From Treponema parvum (GTDB lineage Bacteria > Spirochaetota > Spirochaetia > Treponematales > Treponemataceae): a stretch of 64,000 nt of DNA. The stretch's first letter is position 1, and every line of letters begins with the position of its first letter. A program made the translations under genes and the position numbers. Positions 44,461 through 53,217 of the stretch are shown here, one piece after another. The notes under the pieces were generated by a model. That model was given only the letters and a program-made list of their open reading frames with translations. It searched no databases and was not told the origin of the DNA. The stretch lies in contig NZ_CP054257.1 in NCBI RefSeq assembly GCF_017893945.1, forward strand, positions 2,542,001 to 2,606,000. Direction: 5' to 3'.

Positions 44461-45918
44461 ATGAAAGCTGCATCACTTTCTTCGGCAGATATAGGTTTTT
44501 CAGCGCTTTTAATTTCGGCCCTATGCCTTATAGCGCTTTCAATGCTTTTTTCCATATCGGAAAGCTCCTTTTTGTCCATAAACAAGCTGAGGCTGCTCTC
44601 TAAAATAAACCGCCGCGATAAAAAGGCCTTACGCGCAGGCAGGCTTTTGCAAAAAAAAGAAAAAATGCTTAATACTTTACTGGTGGCAAATGAACTGGTA
44701 AACACCTTGCTTTCCGTCATTTTAACCGCAGCGGCGCTAAAACTTTTCGGACCTGCAGGAGTAGGGATAGCTACCTTTTTTGCAACCGCATTATTGCTTG
44801 TCTTCGGAGAAATTACGCCCAAGGCTATTTCCACCCGTCATCCCGACGTCTTCGCCTATAATCTTTCCTTTTTTGTGCAGACCGTAGTCAAAATTTTTTC
44901 ACCCGTGGTTCCTATCTTTACATTCGTTTCCCGCGCCGTATTAAAACTTTTCGGCGTTGAAATCAAAAAAAGCTCAGGTTCTTTTACCGAAGAAGACATC
45001 AAAACAATTATAGACGTAGGTAAGGACGCAGGGCTTTTCGGTAAAAGCGAACAAACAATGATGCACAGCGTCTTTAAATTTACCGATCTTGAAGCGCAAA
45101 GCATTATGATTCCGCGCACGGATATAGTCGCCGTTCCTATTAACGCCAGCCACAGAGATATTTTGGAATTATCTGAAAGAACGCATTTTTCGCGTTTTCC
45201 GGTTTATCGTAACGACATAGACGACATCGTAGGCATTCTTTATATAAAAGACCTTCTGTTTTATACAGGATCTCAAAAAGATTTTAGCGTACAAAATATC
45301 ATGCGTCCGCCGCTCTTTGTTCCGGGAACAAAAAACATATCGTACGTACAAAATCAGCTTGCAGAAAAGCATCAGACCATAGCCGTAGTTATCGACGAGT
45401 ATTCCGGGACGGACGGAATTCTTACACGGGAAGACATAGTGTCTGAAATTTTCGGGATCATAAAAAAAGATTCTCCTGAAAACCGTTCTTCCGTCGATCT
45501 TTCAAAGCTTGAAACCTCAGGAGAGGCTCTTCTTCCCGGCGAAACTCGTCTTATAGACTTAAGAGAAGGCCTTCATCTGCCCATAAACTCGGATATAAAC
45601 GAAACCTTAGGCGGCTGGATAACGGAAAAGCTGGGACGCCTGCCGGAGAGCGGCCGCATCCGCGAGCGTTCGGAATTTGTTGATTTTGCGGGATTCCGGT
45701 TTATCGTAGAAAAGTTACACGGCCGGCGCATTGAAACGGTTCGCGTGAAAAAGCTCTCGCCGTCTAAGGAAAATGCGCCCTCTGCGCCGTCCAAAGAATC
45801 TACGGAGTCCATGGCGTCTGCGGGATCAGCGAAGCCTGCAGCGGCTTTGCAGCCTGCGGAATCTACACTGTCTGCTCCTGAAGTCCGATCTGAAAATCAA
45901 AAGGAAAAAGAAAAATGA
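44461..45918 (+). CDS. CorC/HlyC (CNNM-type) transporter-like protein
   Basis: 485-aa membrane protein with an N-terminal DUF21 (CNNM) domain of three to four helices (ISESSFLSINKLR), a CBS-domain pair (~215-340: IMIPRTDIVAVP, VVIDEYSGTDGILTREDI) and a C-terminal CorC_HlyC domain. Related proteins handle magnesium or cobalt efflux and were once called haemolysins. A ~45-residue Ser/Ala/Pro-rich tail is extra. The stop overlaps the start of a second, similar gene by four bases. Confidence 0.9.
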   Translation: MKAASLSSADIGFSALLISALCLIALSMLFSISESSFLSINKLRLLSKINRRDKKALRAGRLLQKKEKMLNTLLVANELVNTLLSVILTAAALKLFGPAGVGIATFFATALLLVFGEITPKAISTRHPDVFAYNLSFFVQTVVKIFSPVVPIFTFVSRAVLKLFGVEIKKSSGSFTEEDIKTIIDVGKDAGLFGKSEQTMMHSVFKFTDLEAQSIMIPRTDIVAVPINASHRDILELSERTHFSRFPVYRNDIDDIVGILYIKDLLFYTGSQKDFSVQNIMRPPLFVPGTKNISYVQNQLAEKHQTIAVVIDEYSGTDGILTREDIVSEIFGIIKKDSPENRSSVDLSKLETSGEALLPGETRLIDLREGLHLPINSDINETLGGWITEKLGRLPESGRIRERSEFVDFAGFRFIVEKLHGRRIETVRVKKLSPSKENAPSAPSKESTESMASAGSAKPAAALQPAESTLSAPEVRSENQKEKEK

Positions 45919-47189
45919 GCACGCTCCAAATTATTCTTACGGTTTTGTTTTTCTTTGTCCTCGTTTTGTGCATAGCATTTTTTGCGGCGTCCGAAACCGC
46001 ATATCTTTCAATTTCAAATTTTACGCTTAAAAGAATGCTCAAAAACAACGAAGGCGGCGCAAAAAAAATAGCGGCCCTATACAACCGTATGGACAGGCTT
46101 TTAACGATCGTTTTGATCGGAATCAATTTTTTCAGCACGCTGTCGGCTTCAATAGGAGCGGCCGCAGCTATTTCCATTCTCGGCGCCCGCGGAATAACCG
46201 TATCCACCGTGATCGTCACTTTTATCATAACGGTAGGAGGTGAAATAATACCCAAAACCGTAGCGGCTTCTCATCCCTTGCCCATCGCAAAAACCGCCGC
46301 TCCCGCCCTTCTGGTGTTGCAAAAAATCTTTTTTCCCCTTATATGGACATTTACAAAGATATCCCAAGCCGCTTCGTCCGCTACCGAAAAGTTTTGGAAA
46401 CACGAAGATCCTCTTATCACGGAAGAAGAACTTAAAACACTCATCGACGTGGGAGCCAAAGAAGGCGTTCTTGAAAGCTCCGAACAGCATATGTTCTACA
46501 AATTATTTGAATTTAACGACCTGCACATTTACGACATAATGCGGCACAGATCCCTGATAAAAGCCGTCCCCGTAAACATAAAAAGTACCCGCCTCATCGA
46601 AATTTTTACGAATACGGGACTTTCAAGACTTCCTGTCTACAAAGGTTCCATCGAAAACATAACCGGTTTTTTTCATTACAAAAAACTTTTGTTTGCGGGG
46701 AAAAAAGAAATTTCAAAATCGGATTTTGTCGAAAAAAATCAAAGCCCCGCTCTCTTTGTTCCCGAATCCCTTACTGCGATAGAATTGCTTACGCTGTTTA
46801 AAAAGAACAACGACGATATAGCCGTAGCCCTTGACGAACAAGGCTGTGTAGCGGGGCTTGTGACTATGGACGATCTTTTGCGTTCCGTCTTTGACAGAAT
46901 CACCGACGAATTTTCAATTTCCGAAATACCGCCTGAAAAACGCATAAAAATTCTTTCCGCAAATGAATTTTTAGTTCCCGGCGACATGCACATTAAAGAC
47001 GTAAATTCCGTGTTAAAACTTAACCTTAAATCCGAAAATTTTATAACGCTCGGCGGCTGGCTCCTGGAACGCTTTGACGCCTTGCCTTCGACCGGTGAAT
47101 CAATAAAAAAGGACGGTATGCTGTTCGTTGTCGAAGATCAGGCCTCCCGCCGGATACAGACGGTGAGAATAAAATTAAATTGCCGCTGA
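45915..47189 (+). CDS. Second CorC/HlyC (CNNM-type) protein
   Basis: 424-aa paralogue of the preceding protein with the same DUF21 (AASETAYLSISNFTLKRM), CBS pair (IMRHRSLIKAVP, VALDEQGCVAGLVTMDDL) and CorC_HlyC parts, but without the Ser/Ala tail. ATG overlaps the upstream stop (ATGA). The two CBS motifs differ between copies (EYSGTDG versus EQGCVAG), suggesting different nucleotide or metal responses. They may form a hetero-oligomer. Confidence 0.9.
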   Translation: MSTLQIILTVLFFFVLVLCIAFFAASETAYLSISNFTLKRMLKNNEGGAKKIAALYNRMDRLLTIVLIGINFFSTLSASIGAAAAISILGARGITVSTVIVTFIITVGGEIIPKTVAASHPLPIAKTAAPALLVLQKIFFPLIWTFTKISQAASSATEKFWKHEDPLITEEELKTLIDVGAKEGVLESSEQHMFYKLFEFNDLHIYDIMRHRSLIKAVPVNIKSTRLIEIFTNTGLSRLPVYKGSIENITGFFHYKKLLFAGKKEISKSDFVEKNQSPALFVPESLTAIELLTLFKKNNDDIAVALDEQGCVAGLVTMDDLLRSVFDRITDEFSISEIPPEKRIKILSANEFLVPGDMHIKDVNSVLKLNLKSENFITLGGWLLERFDALPSTGESIKKDGMLFVVEDQASRRIQTVRIKLNCR

Positions 47190-47222
47190 CGTGCCGACTG
47201 ACATGTTGACGCAAGGCGGTTT

Positions 47223-47870
47223 TCAGCTCTTAGTCTGTTCGGCCATCTTACAGATTATCTTGGCAGTTCCGTCTATTCCTAAAAAAGAGCTGTCTATGGA
47301 CAGATTGTAATTGTTACACTTTCCCCACGTGTTTTCCGTAAAAGTGTTGTAATGGTTTGCACGGCGTTTATCGATCTGAGTGATTATCTTTTTAGCCTCT
47401 GCGGCGGGAAGTCCGTACTCGTTTACCGCGCGGTCTATGCGGTCGTCCAAATTAGCGTAAATAAAAATATTGAATACGTCGTTTTTATCCGTTTCGCCCG
47501 AAGAATTTATTATGTAATCCGCACAGCGGCCTACGATCACGCATTTTTTATCTTTTGCGATGTTTAAGATCACCTTTCTTTGAGCGTTAAAAATTTGATC
47601 CGCCAAAGGCAAAATCGGGTTTGCAGCCCCCGGCGTCGCTCCCGCCGTACCTATCGCATAGCTTGAACCGAGCATCATATTGTAAAGCCATCCGCTTGAA
47701 ATATTCTGTTCGGTCTTTGCGATAAAGTCAGGGGAAAGGCCGCTCTCTTTGGCAGCCATGTCTATAAGTTCTTTATCGTAAAATGAATATCCCAACATTT
47801 CGGCAATTTTTCTGCCGATCATTCGTCCGCCGCTGGCATACTCGCGGCTTATCGTAATAATATTTTTCAT
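47223..47870 (-). CDS. Cytidylate kinase-like protein
   Basis: 215-aa P-loop protein of the cytidylate-kinase-like group (Cytidylate_kin2). The modified P-loop is REYASGGRMIGRKIAE at residues 8-23, followed by FYDKELI and GRCADYI and the lid region DKRRANHYNTFTENTWG. This family is distinct from Cmk and its substrate is not known. ATG at 47870 has AGGAG at proper distance; a longer frame begins ten codons earlier without support. Preceded by a strong terminator for the upstream gene. Confidence 0.85.
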   Translation of the reverse strand: MKNIITISREYASGGRMIGRKIAEMLGYSFYDKELIDMAAKESGLSPDFIAKTEQNISSGWLYNMMLGSSYAIGTAGATPGAANPILPLADQIFNAQRKVILNIAKDKKCVIVGRCADYIINSSGETDKNDVFNIFIYANLDDRIDRAVNEYGLPAAEAKKIITQIDKRRANHYNTFTENTWGKCNNYNLSIDSSFLGIDGTAKIICKMAEQTKS

Positions 47871-47903
47871 ATGAACTCCTGTCAGATCGTTTATGGGCAT
47901 CTT

Positions 47904-47930
47904 AAAAAACTCGCCTTTAGCGAGTTTTTT
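47904..47930 (-). terminator. Rho-independent terminator (bidirectional)
   Basis: AAAAAACTCGC (47904-47914) and GCGAGTTTTTT (47920-47930) form a perfect 11-bp stem with a five-base loop and T-tracts on both strands. It ends the transcript of the omptin-like gene. Confidence 0.9.
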
Positions 47931-47961
47931 AGCTTATCCGCCCTATCTCTATATTATAACC

Positions 47962-48945
47962 TCAAAATAAAAATTTTACCGCCACAGAGTATTCAAAATA
48001 TTCGGAAGAAAAGCCGTCTTCCGCGTCGACTTTGTAATATCCCTTGTCTCTTTCGTTTGATTGATATGCTTTGGAAGTATGAATTTCTCCGGTTACAAGG
48101 CATCCTGCTTCCAGTTTAAGCGAAATTTTCTCTTTTAAACTGTAATTTGCAGCGATCTTCAGTTTTCCGGCGCAAAACTGGTCGTATCCTATATCGACAA
48201 AGTAAATGCTCCGCAAAAAATGAGAATCCCGCGACCACATGTACACATACGGCGCAACGTATCCTGAAACAGAAAAATTCCATTTGTCGGAAAAAACCCA
48301 ACTTGCTCCGCAGCCGAGCCAAACATAGACGTCCCGTCTTTCATAATCTATCACTTTTCCGAAAAAATCCTGGGTCGTGCTGTAGCCGCCACCTGCATTG
48401 TAGGGATAAAAATTGTCTCTCCCGTACCAAGCGGTTCCGTCGCGTCCTGAAAAATACATGTCTTGGTATTCAATGGCGAAAAGAGGAAAAACAAAAATTT
48501 TTTCAGACGGGCAAAATTTATAAGCGATTTCTCCGAATGACGAAAAACCCGAAACCAGAGAATTGTCGTGTTCGGAATAATTTGTCTTTACGGAACGATT
48601 TCCGCCTGGGCGAAGGCCCTGAAGCCAGTCGGAATCCTGCATATAACCGCAGGAAGCGGGAACGAAGCCTTTTAAATTGACAAGAAAAGAAAATTTTTCG
48701 GAAGCGGCTTCAAGGTCTACGCCGTAAAACCACAAAGGCTTCATATCCCATTCAAGATAACTTAACTTGTCGGAAGAGCCTTTGTCGTAATATGCATATT
48801 CGCCCATGCGGCCGTATATGAACCCGAGCGACGCCTCTGCCGACCACGTCCATTTCTTTTTATCGCTATGACCGCTTTGAGCGCAAACAAGAGCCGTTGC
48901 AAATGCAAGAGCTGTCGCTATAAAAAACTTTCGCCGTTTATTCAT
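47962..48945 (-). CDS. Omptin-family outer-membrane protease
   Basis: 327-aa outer-membrane beta-barrel with signal peptide (LAFATALVCA). It follows the OmpT/Pla layout of amphipathic strands ending in Phe. Catalytic residues align with OmpT: D104 and D106 in MQDSDW match D83/D85 of MVDQDW, and D240-S-H242 matches the D210-E-H212 pair. YSEHDNS also resembles the SRHPD loop. Omptins cleave between basic residues and are surface proteases in enterobacteria. GGAAG precedes the ATG inside a palindrome, and the gene follows rluA by 34 bases on the same strand. Confidence 0.82.
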   Translation of the reverse strand: MNKRRKFFIATALAFATALVCAQSGHSDKKKWTWSAEASLGFIYGRMGEYAYYDKGSSDKLSYLEWDMKPLWFYGVDLEAASEKFSFLVNLKGFVPASCGYMQDSDWLQGLRPGGNRSVKTNYSEHDNSLVSGFSSFGEIAYKFCPSEKIFVFPLFAIEYQDMYFSGRDGTAWYGRDNFYPYNAGGGYSTTQDFFGKVIDYERRDVYVWLGCGASWVFSDKWNFSVSGYVAPYVYMWSRDSHFLRSIYFVDIGYDQFCAGKLKIAANYSLKEKISLKLEAGCLVTGEIHTSKAYQSNERDKGYYKVDAEDGFSSEYFEYSVAVKFLF

Positions 48946-48953
48946 ATTTTCTT

Positions 48954-48965
48954 CCGTAATTACGG
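48954..48965. promoter_or_regulatory. 12-bp palindrome over the omptin ribosome site
   Basis: CCGTAATTACGG is a perfect 12-bp palindrome; its last bases on the minus strand are part of the GGAAG Shine-Dalgarno, so it could be an operator or mask translation. Confidence 0.4.
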
Positions 48966-48979
48966 TTTTAAGTCAAAAT

Positions 48980-49726
48980 TCATTTGAGCGGATCGACCGA
49001 AAAAATTTTTTCAAATTGCTTACGCACCGCTTCCATGTCTCTGGGATACGGAGCTGTAAAACACATCTTTTTTCCGCTTAAAGGATGCGCAAATTCAATA
49101 CCGTAGGCGTGAAGCGCCAAACGATTTAAAAGAGGTTTTTCTTCTTCTCCGTCGCCGTGCCAATTACGTTTAACATCGCTCAATCGAACAGGCTTTTGAT
49201 TTCCGCCGTACAAGGGGTCGCATACGATGAAAAAACCGTTTTCCGCAAGATGCGCTCGAATTTGATGTGTCCTTCCCGTCCTGGGACGCGCTTCCATCCA
49301 TGAATAAGGCCCGCATACTCCAAGCAGCCTAAAATCCGTGACGGAAGGTTTTCCGGAACGCTGATTCGCTACGGTTCTGTGGCGGGAGTCTCCGTCAACC
49401 TGTAATTTTAAATCAACGCGCAGAGTTTCCCAAAGCGGACGCCCGTTTACCAAACAGTGATAAATTTTTTCAACTTCCCTGTTTTCAAACTGCATTGAAA
49501 GAGCCTTTTGCGCTTCCGCCGTACGCGCATACACGATTATACCGGAAGTATCTTTGTCTATGCGGTGCACTGCGAACAACTTTCCGAATTCTCTTTCTGC
49601 GCTTAGATCAAGCCTTGGAGCGGCCGCGTCATAGCGGTCGGCTGCAACCGAAAGCCCTGATCTTTTATTCAAGACCGCAATATCGTTATCGCAGTATATC
49701 ACCGTATAATCGGGAACAAATTTCAT
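48980..49726 (-). CDS. RluA-family pseudouridine synthase
   Basis: 248-aa RNA pseudouridine synthase. The catalytic Asp is D57 in HRIDKDTSG and the second motif is GRTHQIRAHL. There is no S4 domain. The ATG at 49726 is chosen over a longer open frame because a promoter ends seven bases before it and conserved sequence starts there. Target is rRNA or tRNA, unassigned. Followed by the omptin gene on the same strand, which probably shares its transcript. Confidence 0.9.
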   Translation of the reverse strand: MKFVPDYTVIYCDNDIAVLNKRSGLSVAADRYDAAAPRLDLSAEREFGKLFAVHRIDKDTSGIIVYARTAEAQKALSMQFENREVEKIYHCLVNGRPLWETLRVDLKLQVDGDSRHRTVANQRSGKPSVTDFRLLGVCGPYSWMEARPRTGRTHQIRAHLAENGFFIVCDPLYGGNQKPVRLSDVKRNWHGDGEEEKPLLNRLALHAYGIEFAHPLSGKKMCFTAPYPRDMEAVRKQFEKIFSVDPLK

Positions 49727-49733
49727 GCTATTA

Positions 49734-49761
49734 AGTATAGCAAAAATTTCACTTATTGCAA
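49734..49761 (-). promoter_or_regulatory. Leaderless promoter of the rluA-like gene
   Basis: Minus strand: TTGCAA (49761-49756), 16-base spacer, TATACT (49739-49734), seven bases to ATG at 49726. No ribosome site. Confidence 0.65.
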
Positions 49762-49959
49762 AAGTGCGGGCATTTGTCTGTATAAAAAAAGCCGCCATAG
49801 GCGCTCTTGTCATGTTTTGTCCATATTCATCTTTCCGTTGCGCAAGAAATTTCGCGCTTCGCCCTCTGCAAAGCGGCGCAGTTAACCCTAATAGGCTGCC
49901 CCTGTAGTCGTCTCAGCCTCCATGTCCTGCCAGCCAACACACATCCTGCCGTATCCTTC

Positions 49960-49988
49960 TTGCCCTAACCTCGGTTTGCTTATATATT
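49960..49988 (+). promoter_or_regulatory. Leaderless promoter of rsmI
   Basis: TTGCCC (49960-49965), 17-base spacer, TATATT (49983-49988), six bases to GTG at 49995. Confidence 0.58.
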
Positions 49989-49994
49989 TTATCT

Positions 49995-50681
49995 GTGTCT
50001 GTCTTATATATGGTAGGAACGCCCATCGGGAACCTCGGCGACATAACCTTACGGGCGCTTGAAACATTCAAATCCTCAGACTTCGTCGCATGTGAAGACA
50101 CTCGACACACTCTTCAGCTTTTAAATCATTTTGAAATAAAAAAACCTCTTATTTCCTGCCGCGCACAAAACGAACTTTCCGCCGCCGCAAAAATCATTAA
50201 ACTCCTTGAAGAAGGAAAAAACGTCGCCTACGCAAGCGACGCGGGAACGCCGGGCATAAGCGATCCGGGCGCCGTGCTGGCGGACAAAGTAAGGAAGGCA
50301 GGCTACGATGTAATCCCTATTCCCGGCGTTTCGGCTTTGACGGCGCTCGTCAGCGTTGCAGGAACAGGGGGAAAAACCATTATCTTCGAAGGCTTTCTTT
50401 CTCCGAGCCCCGGAAAACGTAGAAAACGCCTTAAAGAGCTTTTGCTTACCGAAGAAGCCTTTATCTTATACGAATCGCCTTTCAGAATCTTAAAACTTTT
50501 GTCCGATCTTGCCGATATAGAAGGTATGCGCAGAATAGTAGTCGGCAGGGAACTTACCAAGCTGCATGAAGAAATTATAGAAGGTTCTGCAAAAGAACTT
50601 TTTACTAATTTTCAAAAACGTGATATACTTAAAGGAGAGTTTACCGTTTTTGTTTCCGGCATAAAAAAGTCTCAACTTTAG
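49995..50681 (+). CDS. rsmI: 16S rRNA (cytidine(1402)-2'-O)-methyltransferase
   Basis: Ribose methylase of the tetrapyrrole-methylase fold acting on C1402 of 16S rRNA. Signatures are VGTPIGNLGDITLRAL at the N-terminus, EDTRHTLQLL, SDAGTPGISDPG and the C-terminal GEFTVFV strand; 228 aa lacks the usual ~50-residue tail. The GTG start lies six bases after a -10 and no Shine-Dalgarno is visible. The next gene is flgM. Confidence 0.93.
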   Translation: MSVLYMVGTPIGNLGDITLRALETFKSSDFVACEDTRHTLQLLNHFEIKKPLISCRAQNELSAAAKIIKLLEEGKNVAYASDAGTPGISDPGAVLADKVRKAGYDVIPIPGVSALTALVSVAGTGGKTIIFEGFLSPSPGKRRKRLKELLLTEEAFILYESPFRILKLLSDLADIEGMRRIVVGRELTKLHEEIIEGSAKELFTNFQKRDILKGEFTVFVSGIKKSQL

Positions 50682-50718
50682 AAAAATATTACCGATAATT
50701 ATATAAAGGCAGGATAAT

Positions 50719-51006
50719 ATGATGATAGATAAAATAGGAGGAGTTAATCCTCTCAATAACCTTCAAAACACAAAGCGAACCGACGAAACTTCAAGGTATG
50801 ACGCAGGTTCAGATTCTATTTTTGTGTCCGAAGAAGCCCAAAAAATGGCCGAATCTTTTTATCTTAAGGAAGTTGCGGATGCAACTCCCGACGTGCGTGC
50901 AGATCTTGTCGCCGAAATAAAACAAAAGATAAAAGATCCGTCATACCTGAATGCCGACACGATCGGTTCTGCCGCCGACCGTATTCTATCCAGCTTTGGT
51001 TTGTAG
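50719..51006 (+). CDS. flgM: Anti-sigma-28 factor FlgM
   Basis: Small flagellar anti-sigma factor that holds FliA (sigma-28) until the hook is complete. 95 aa, with a disordered Asn/Thr/Asp-rich N-terminus, a SDSIFVSEEAQKMAES segment, and the C-terminal FliA-binding helices around PDVRADLVAEIKQKI and SAADRIL. Start may be either of two consecutive ATGs (50719 or 50722); AGGA fits both. It follows rsmI by 37 bases and ends before a terminator. Other flagellar genes are outside the window. Confidence 0.9.
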   Translation: MMIDKIGGVNPLNNLQNTKRTDETSRYDAGSDSIFVSEEAQKMAESFYLKEVADATPDVRADLVAEIKQKIKDPSYLNADTIGSAADRILSSFGL

Positions 51007-51010
51007 TCTG

Positions 51011-51028
51011 CCTTATAGCTTTATAAGG
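51011..51028 (+). other. Stem-loop directly after flgM
   Basis: CCTTATA (51011-51017) and TATAAGG (51022-51028) with a GCTT loop; no T-run, so possibly a 3'-end stabiliser. Confidence 0.4.
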
Positions 51029-51061
51029 ATGTAATAATAGGGAATTTAATGGTGTTTTAAC

Positions 51062-51093
51062 AAAAAGGCGGATCTTGTGTTCCGTCTTTTTTA
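51062..51093 (+). terminator. Rho-independent terminator of rsmI-flgM
   Basis: AAAAAGGCGGA (51062-51072) pairs with TCCGTCTTTTT (51081-51091), one G-U pair, eight-base loop, T-tract. Confidence 0.85.
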
Positions 51094-51182
51094 TTAGTGC
51101 GAAGGTTCAATCCTCGTTGCCGCTTAAAGTTTCGCAGCAAAGCTTTGGCTGGGTTGTTGATTGTTTAAAATACGGAAATTTT

Positions 51183-52328
51183 ATGGCTGATTTTATTTTT
51201 AAAATTTCACCGAATATTACATTGGGATCATACACGGCAACCAGACTGGGTCAGTTTTGCCGTGAATGGGGCTCCAAATTCATTGTTATCATAGATCCCG
51301 TATTAAAAGACGCCGGCGTTTACGAAAAAATTTTACAATCTTTAGACAGCCGCAATCTTGATTTTTTTGTGTTCAGCGAAATTAGCGAAGGCGCTTCTAC
51401 AAAAGCCATACAGCAGGCTCTCGCCCTTGCAAAAGATGCACATGTTCACGGCGTCATAGCGGTGGGCGGAAGCAAGGCTTTGCAGGTAGGGCGGGCCGTA
51501 AGCGCTTATTATTATGAAATACAGGATCTTTATTCCTTTGTAGACGGCTCTTTGCCTTCTTCGGCGTCTCTTCCGCTCATATGTGTTCCCACGACGCCCA
51601 GAGCTCCGTTTGTTTTTACGAATTTTATTCCCGTAACGGATTCAAGAACGATGAGCATAAAGCTGCTAAAAATTCAAAACGGACTTTGTAAACTTGTCTT
51701 ATTCGATCCGAATTTAACCGTTACGCTCACCGAAAACCAGATTACCTCCATGTCGATTGAAATTCTTTGTCTGGCAATAGAAGCATATCTTTCACCCAAA
51801 TCAAATTTTTTCAGCGATATGGTAATTGAAAAAGGCATAGAATTGCTCAGCTTCGCCCTTGACGGAAATCCTTCCCTTTCGACGACGCCCGCCGAAATCC
51901 TTCTTTCTCAAGGAGGATGCTTGGCTTCTTTGGGTTCTTCATGCAGCTCTATCGGGGCGGCATCTCTGCTTTCTTTGTGTATAAACTCGCGCTTTAGAAT
52001 TTCACGCTCGCTTACGTCGGCAATTCTTCTTCCCTACATAATCGAAGACGCAGGTCATTTTAAAACGGACAAGATTGTTAAACTGGCGCGCATATTTCGC
52101 ACGGCGTCGACTTCCGACGCTCCCGAAAATATAGTCGCCGCCTTTTCAGACAATATAAGACAGAGAATCGCAAAGACGAATCTTCCGCCGAGATTAAAAG
52201 ATCTGTCATTTTCCGTTGAACAACTATCCCTTGCGGCCGAAGACGCAGGAGAGCTTGACCTGATAACGTCCCTTCAGAGAAGTATGACTTCCGACGATCT
52301 GTTCGATCTTATAAAACTCGCCTATTAG
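51183..52328 (+). CDS. Iron-ADH family homologue lacking metal ligands
   Basis: 381-aa protein with the iron-containing alcohol dehydrogenase fold (VVIDP-type start, VGGSKAL nucleotide segment, VPTTPRAP, LAIEAY, AILLPY). All four metal ligands of FucO-type enzymes are replaced: Asp by E193, and three His by L197, S261 and R275. The GGGSxxD motif is also altered (VGGSKAL). It is therefore unlikely to be a metal-dependent oxidoreductase. Reading frame intact and in operon-like spacing (11 bases) with a SpoU-type methylase. ATG at 51183 is chosen because GGA lies upstream and conserved sequence begins there. Confidence 0.82.
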   Translation: MADFIFKISPNITLGSYTATRLGQFCREWGSKFIVIIDPVLKDAGVYEKILQSLDSRNLDFFVFSEISEGASTKAIQQALALAKDAHVHGVIAVGGSKALQVGRAVSAYYYEIQDLYSFVDGSLPSSASLPLICVPTTPRAPFVFTNFIPVTDSRTMSIKLLKIQNGLCKLVLFDPNLTVTLTENQITSMSIEILCLAIEAYLSPKSNFFSDMVIEKGIELLSFALDGNPSLSTTPAEILLSQGGCLASLGSSCSSIGAASLLSLCINSRFRISRSLTSAILLPYIIEDAGHFKTDKIVKLARIFRTASTSDAPENIVAAFSDNIRQRIAKTNLPPRLKDLSFSVEQLSLAAEDAGELDLITSLQRSMTSDDLFDLIKLAY

Positions 52329-52339
52329 TCTATAAAAAA

Positions 52340-53182
52340 ATGATCGACCCGTCCAAAATTTTTCAATTAAAAGGCGGCCAAAAACGCAGAAAACTGGCTC
52401 TGTGCTTCGGCTCTCTTGAACGCGATATTGCGGGAATCGCCGAAAAAGGAACGGAATATGATTTTCCGCAAATGCCGCGCCGCGAATACATAAAAAACCT
52501 TGTAAACATCCTTTTTAAAGATCCTAAATTAAGTCCCGCAGCTCAAAGCGAACTTCAAAATTTGTTAAACGAAGCTCCTTTTGACGAAAGGCGCGTCTGT
52601 AATTGCGCTAAAAATCATCTTTTAGCGATTTTAGGAACCTTTCCTGCGGAGTGGGATTTGGTCATAGCGCCGCATTCCGCCCCCGGCTTGCACGGCACTG
52701 TAAAAAAACGCTTTTTTTATCCCGGCGTCTTTATCTATGCGGAAGACATCCGCTCTCCTTTTAACATAGGCTCAATTTTTCGTACCGCAGAGGCAATGGG
52801 CGCACAAAAGATATTTATTTCTCCGGGATGCACGGACCCTCTGCAACCAAGGGCCGTACGAAGCGGCATGGGCTGTATCGAAACCTTGGAGTATGAAAAA
52901 AGAGCTCTTTCCGAACTGCCTAAAAACATGCCCGTCTTTGTACTTGAAACGGGCGGAACCGACATAACGGATTTTGTATTCCCGAAGCAGGGGATATGCA
53001 TAATAGGTTCCGAAGAATTGGGCGTAAGCCCGCAAGCTCTAAAAACGGCTTCTTACGGCCGCGTTACAATACCTATGAAAGGCCTAAAAGCCTCTCTTAA
53101 CGTGGGCGTAGCTTTGGGAATATTGATGCAAAAATGGACGGAATTCTTGGACAGGGCGGATCGGGCGGCAGCCGTAGATTAA
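52340..53182 (+). CDS. SpoU/TrmH-family RNA 2'-O-methyltransferase
   Basis: 280-aa RNA methylase of the SPOUT class. The C-terminal ~160 residues carry the three motifs: EDIRSPFNIGSIFRTAEA, GSEELGVSP and IPMKGLKASLNVGVA. The N-terminal ~125 residues are helical and unusual for the family. There is no clear Shine-Dalgarno; it begins 11 bases after the iron-ADH homologue and is probably co-translated. Target RNA unknown. Confidence 0.9.
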   Translation: MIDPSKIFQLKGGQKRRKLALCFGSLERDIAGIAEKGTEYDFPQMPRREYIKNLVNILFKDPKLSPAAQSELQNLLNEAPFDERRVCNCAKNHLLAILGTFPAEWDLVIAPHSAPGLHGTVKKRFFYPGVFIYAEDIRSPFNIGSIFRTAEAMGAQKIFISPGCTDPLQPRAVRSGMGCIETLEYEKRALSELPKNMPVFVLETGGTDITDFVFPKQGICIIGSEELGVSPQALKTASYGRVTIPMKGLKASLNVGVALGILMQKWTEFLDRADRAAAVD

Positions 53183-53217
53183 ATAAAAATATCCGCCGCC
53201 AATAGAAAAAGCCTGAT

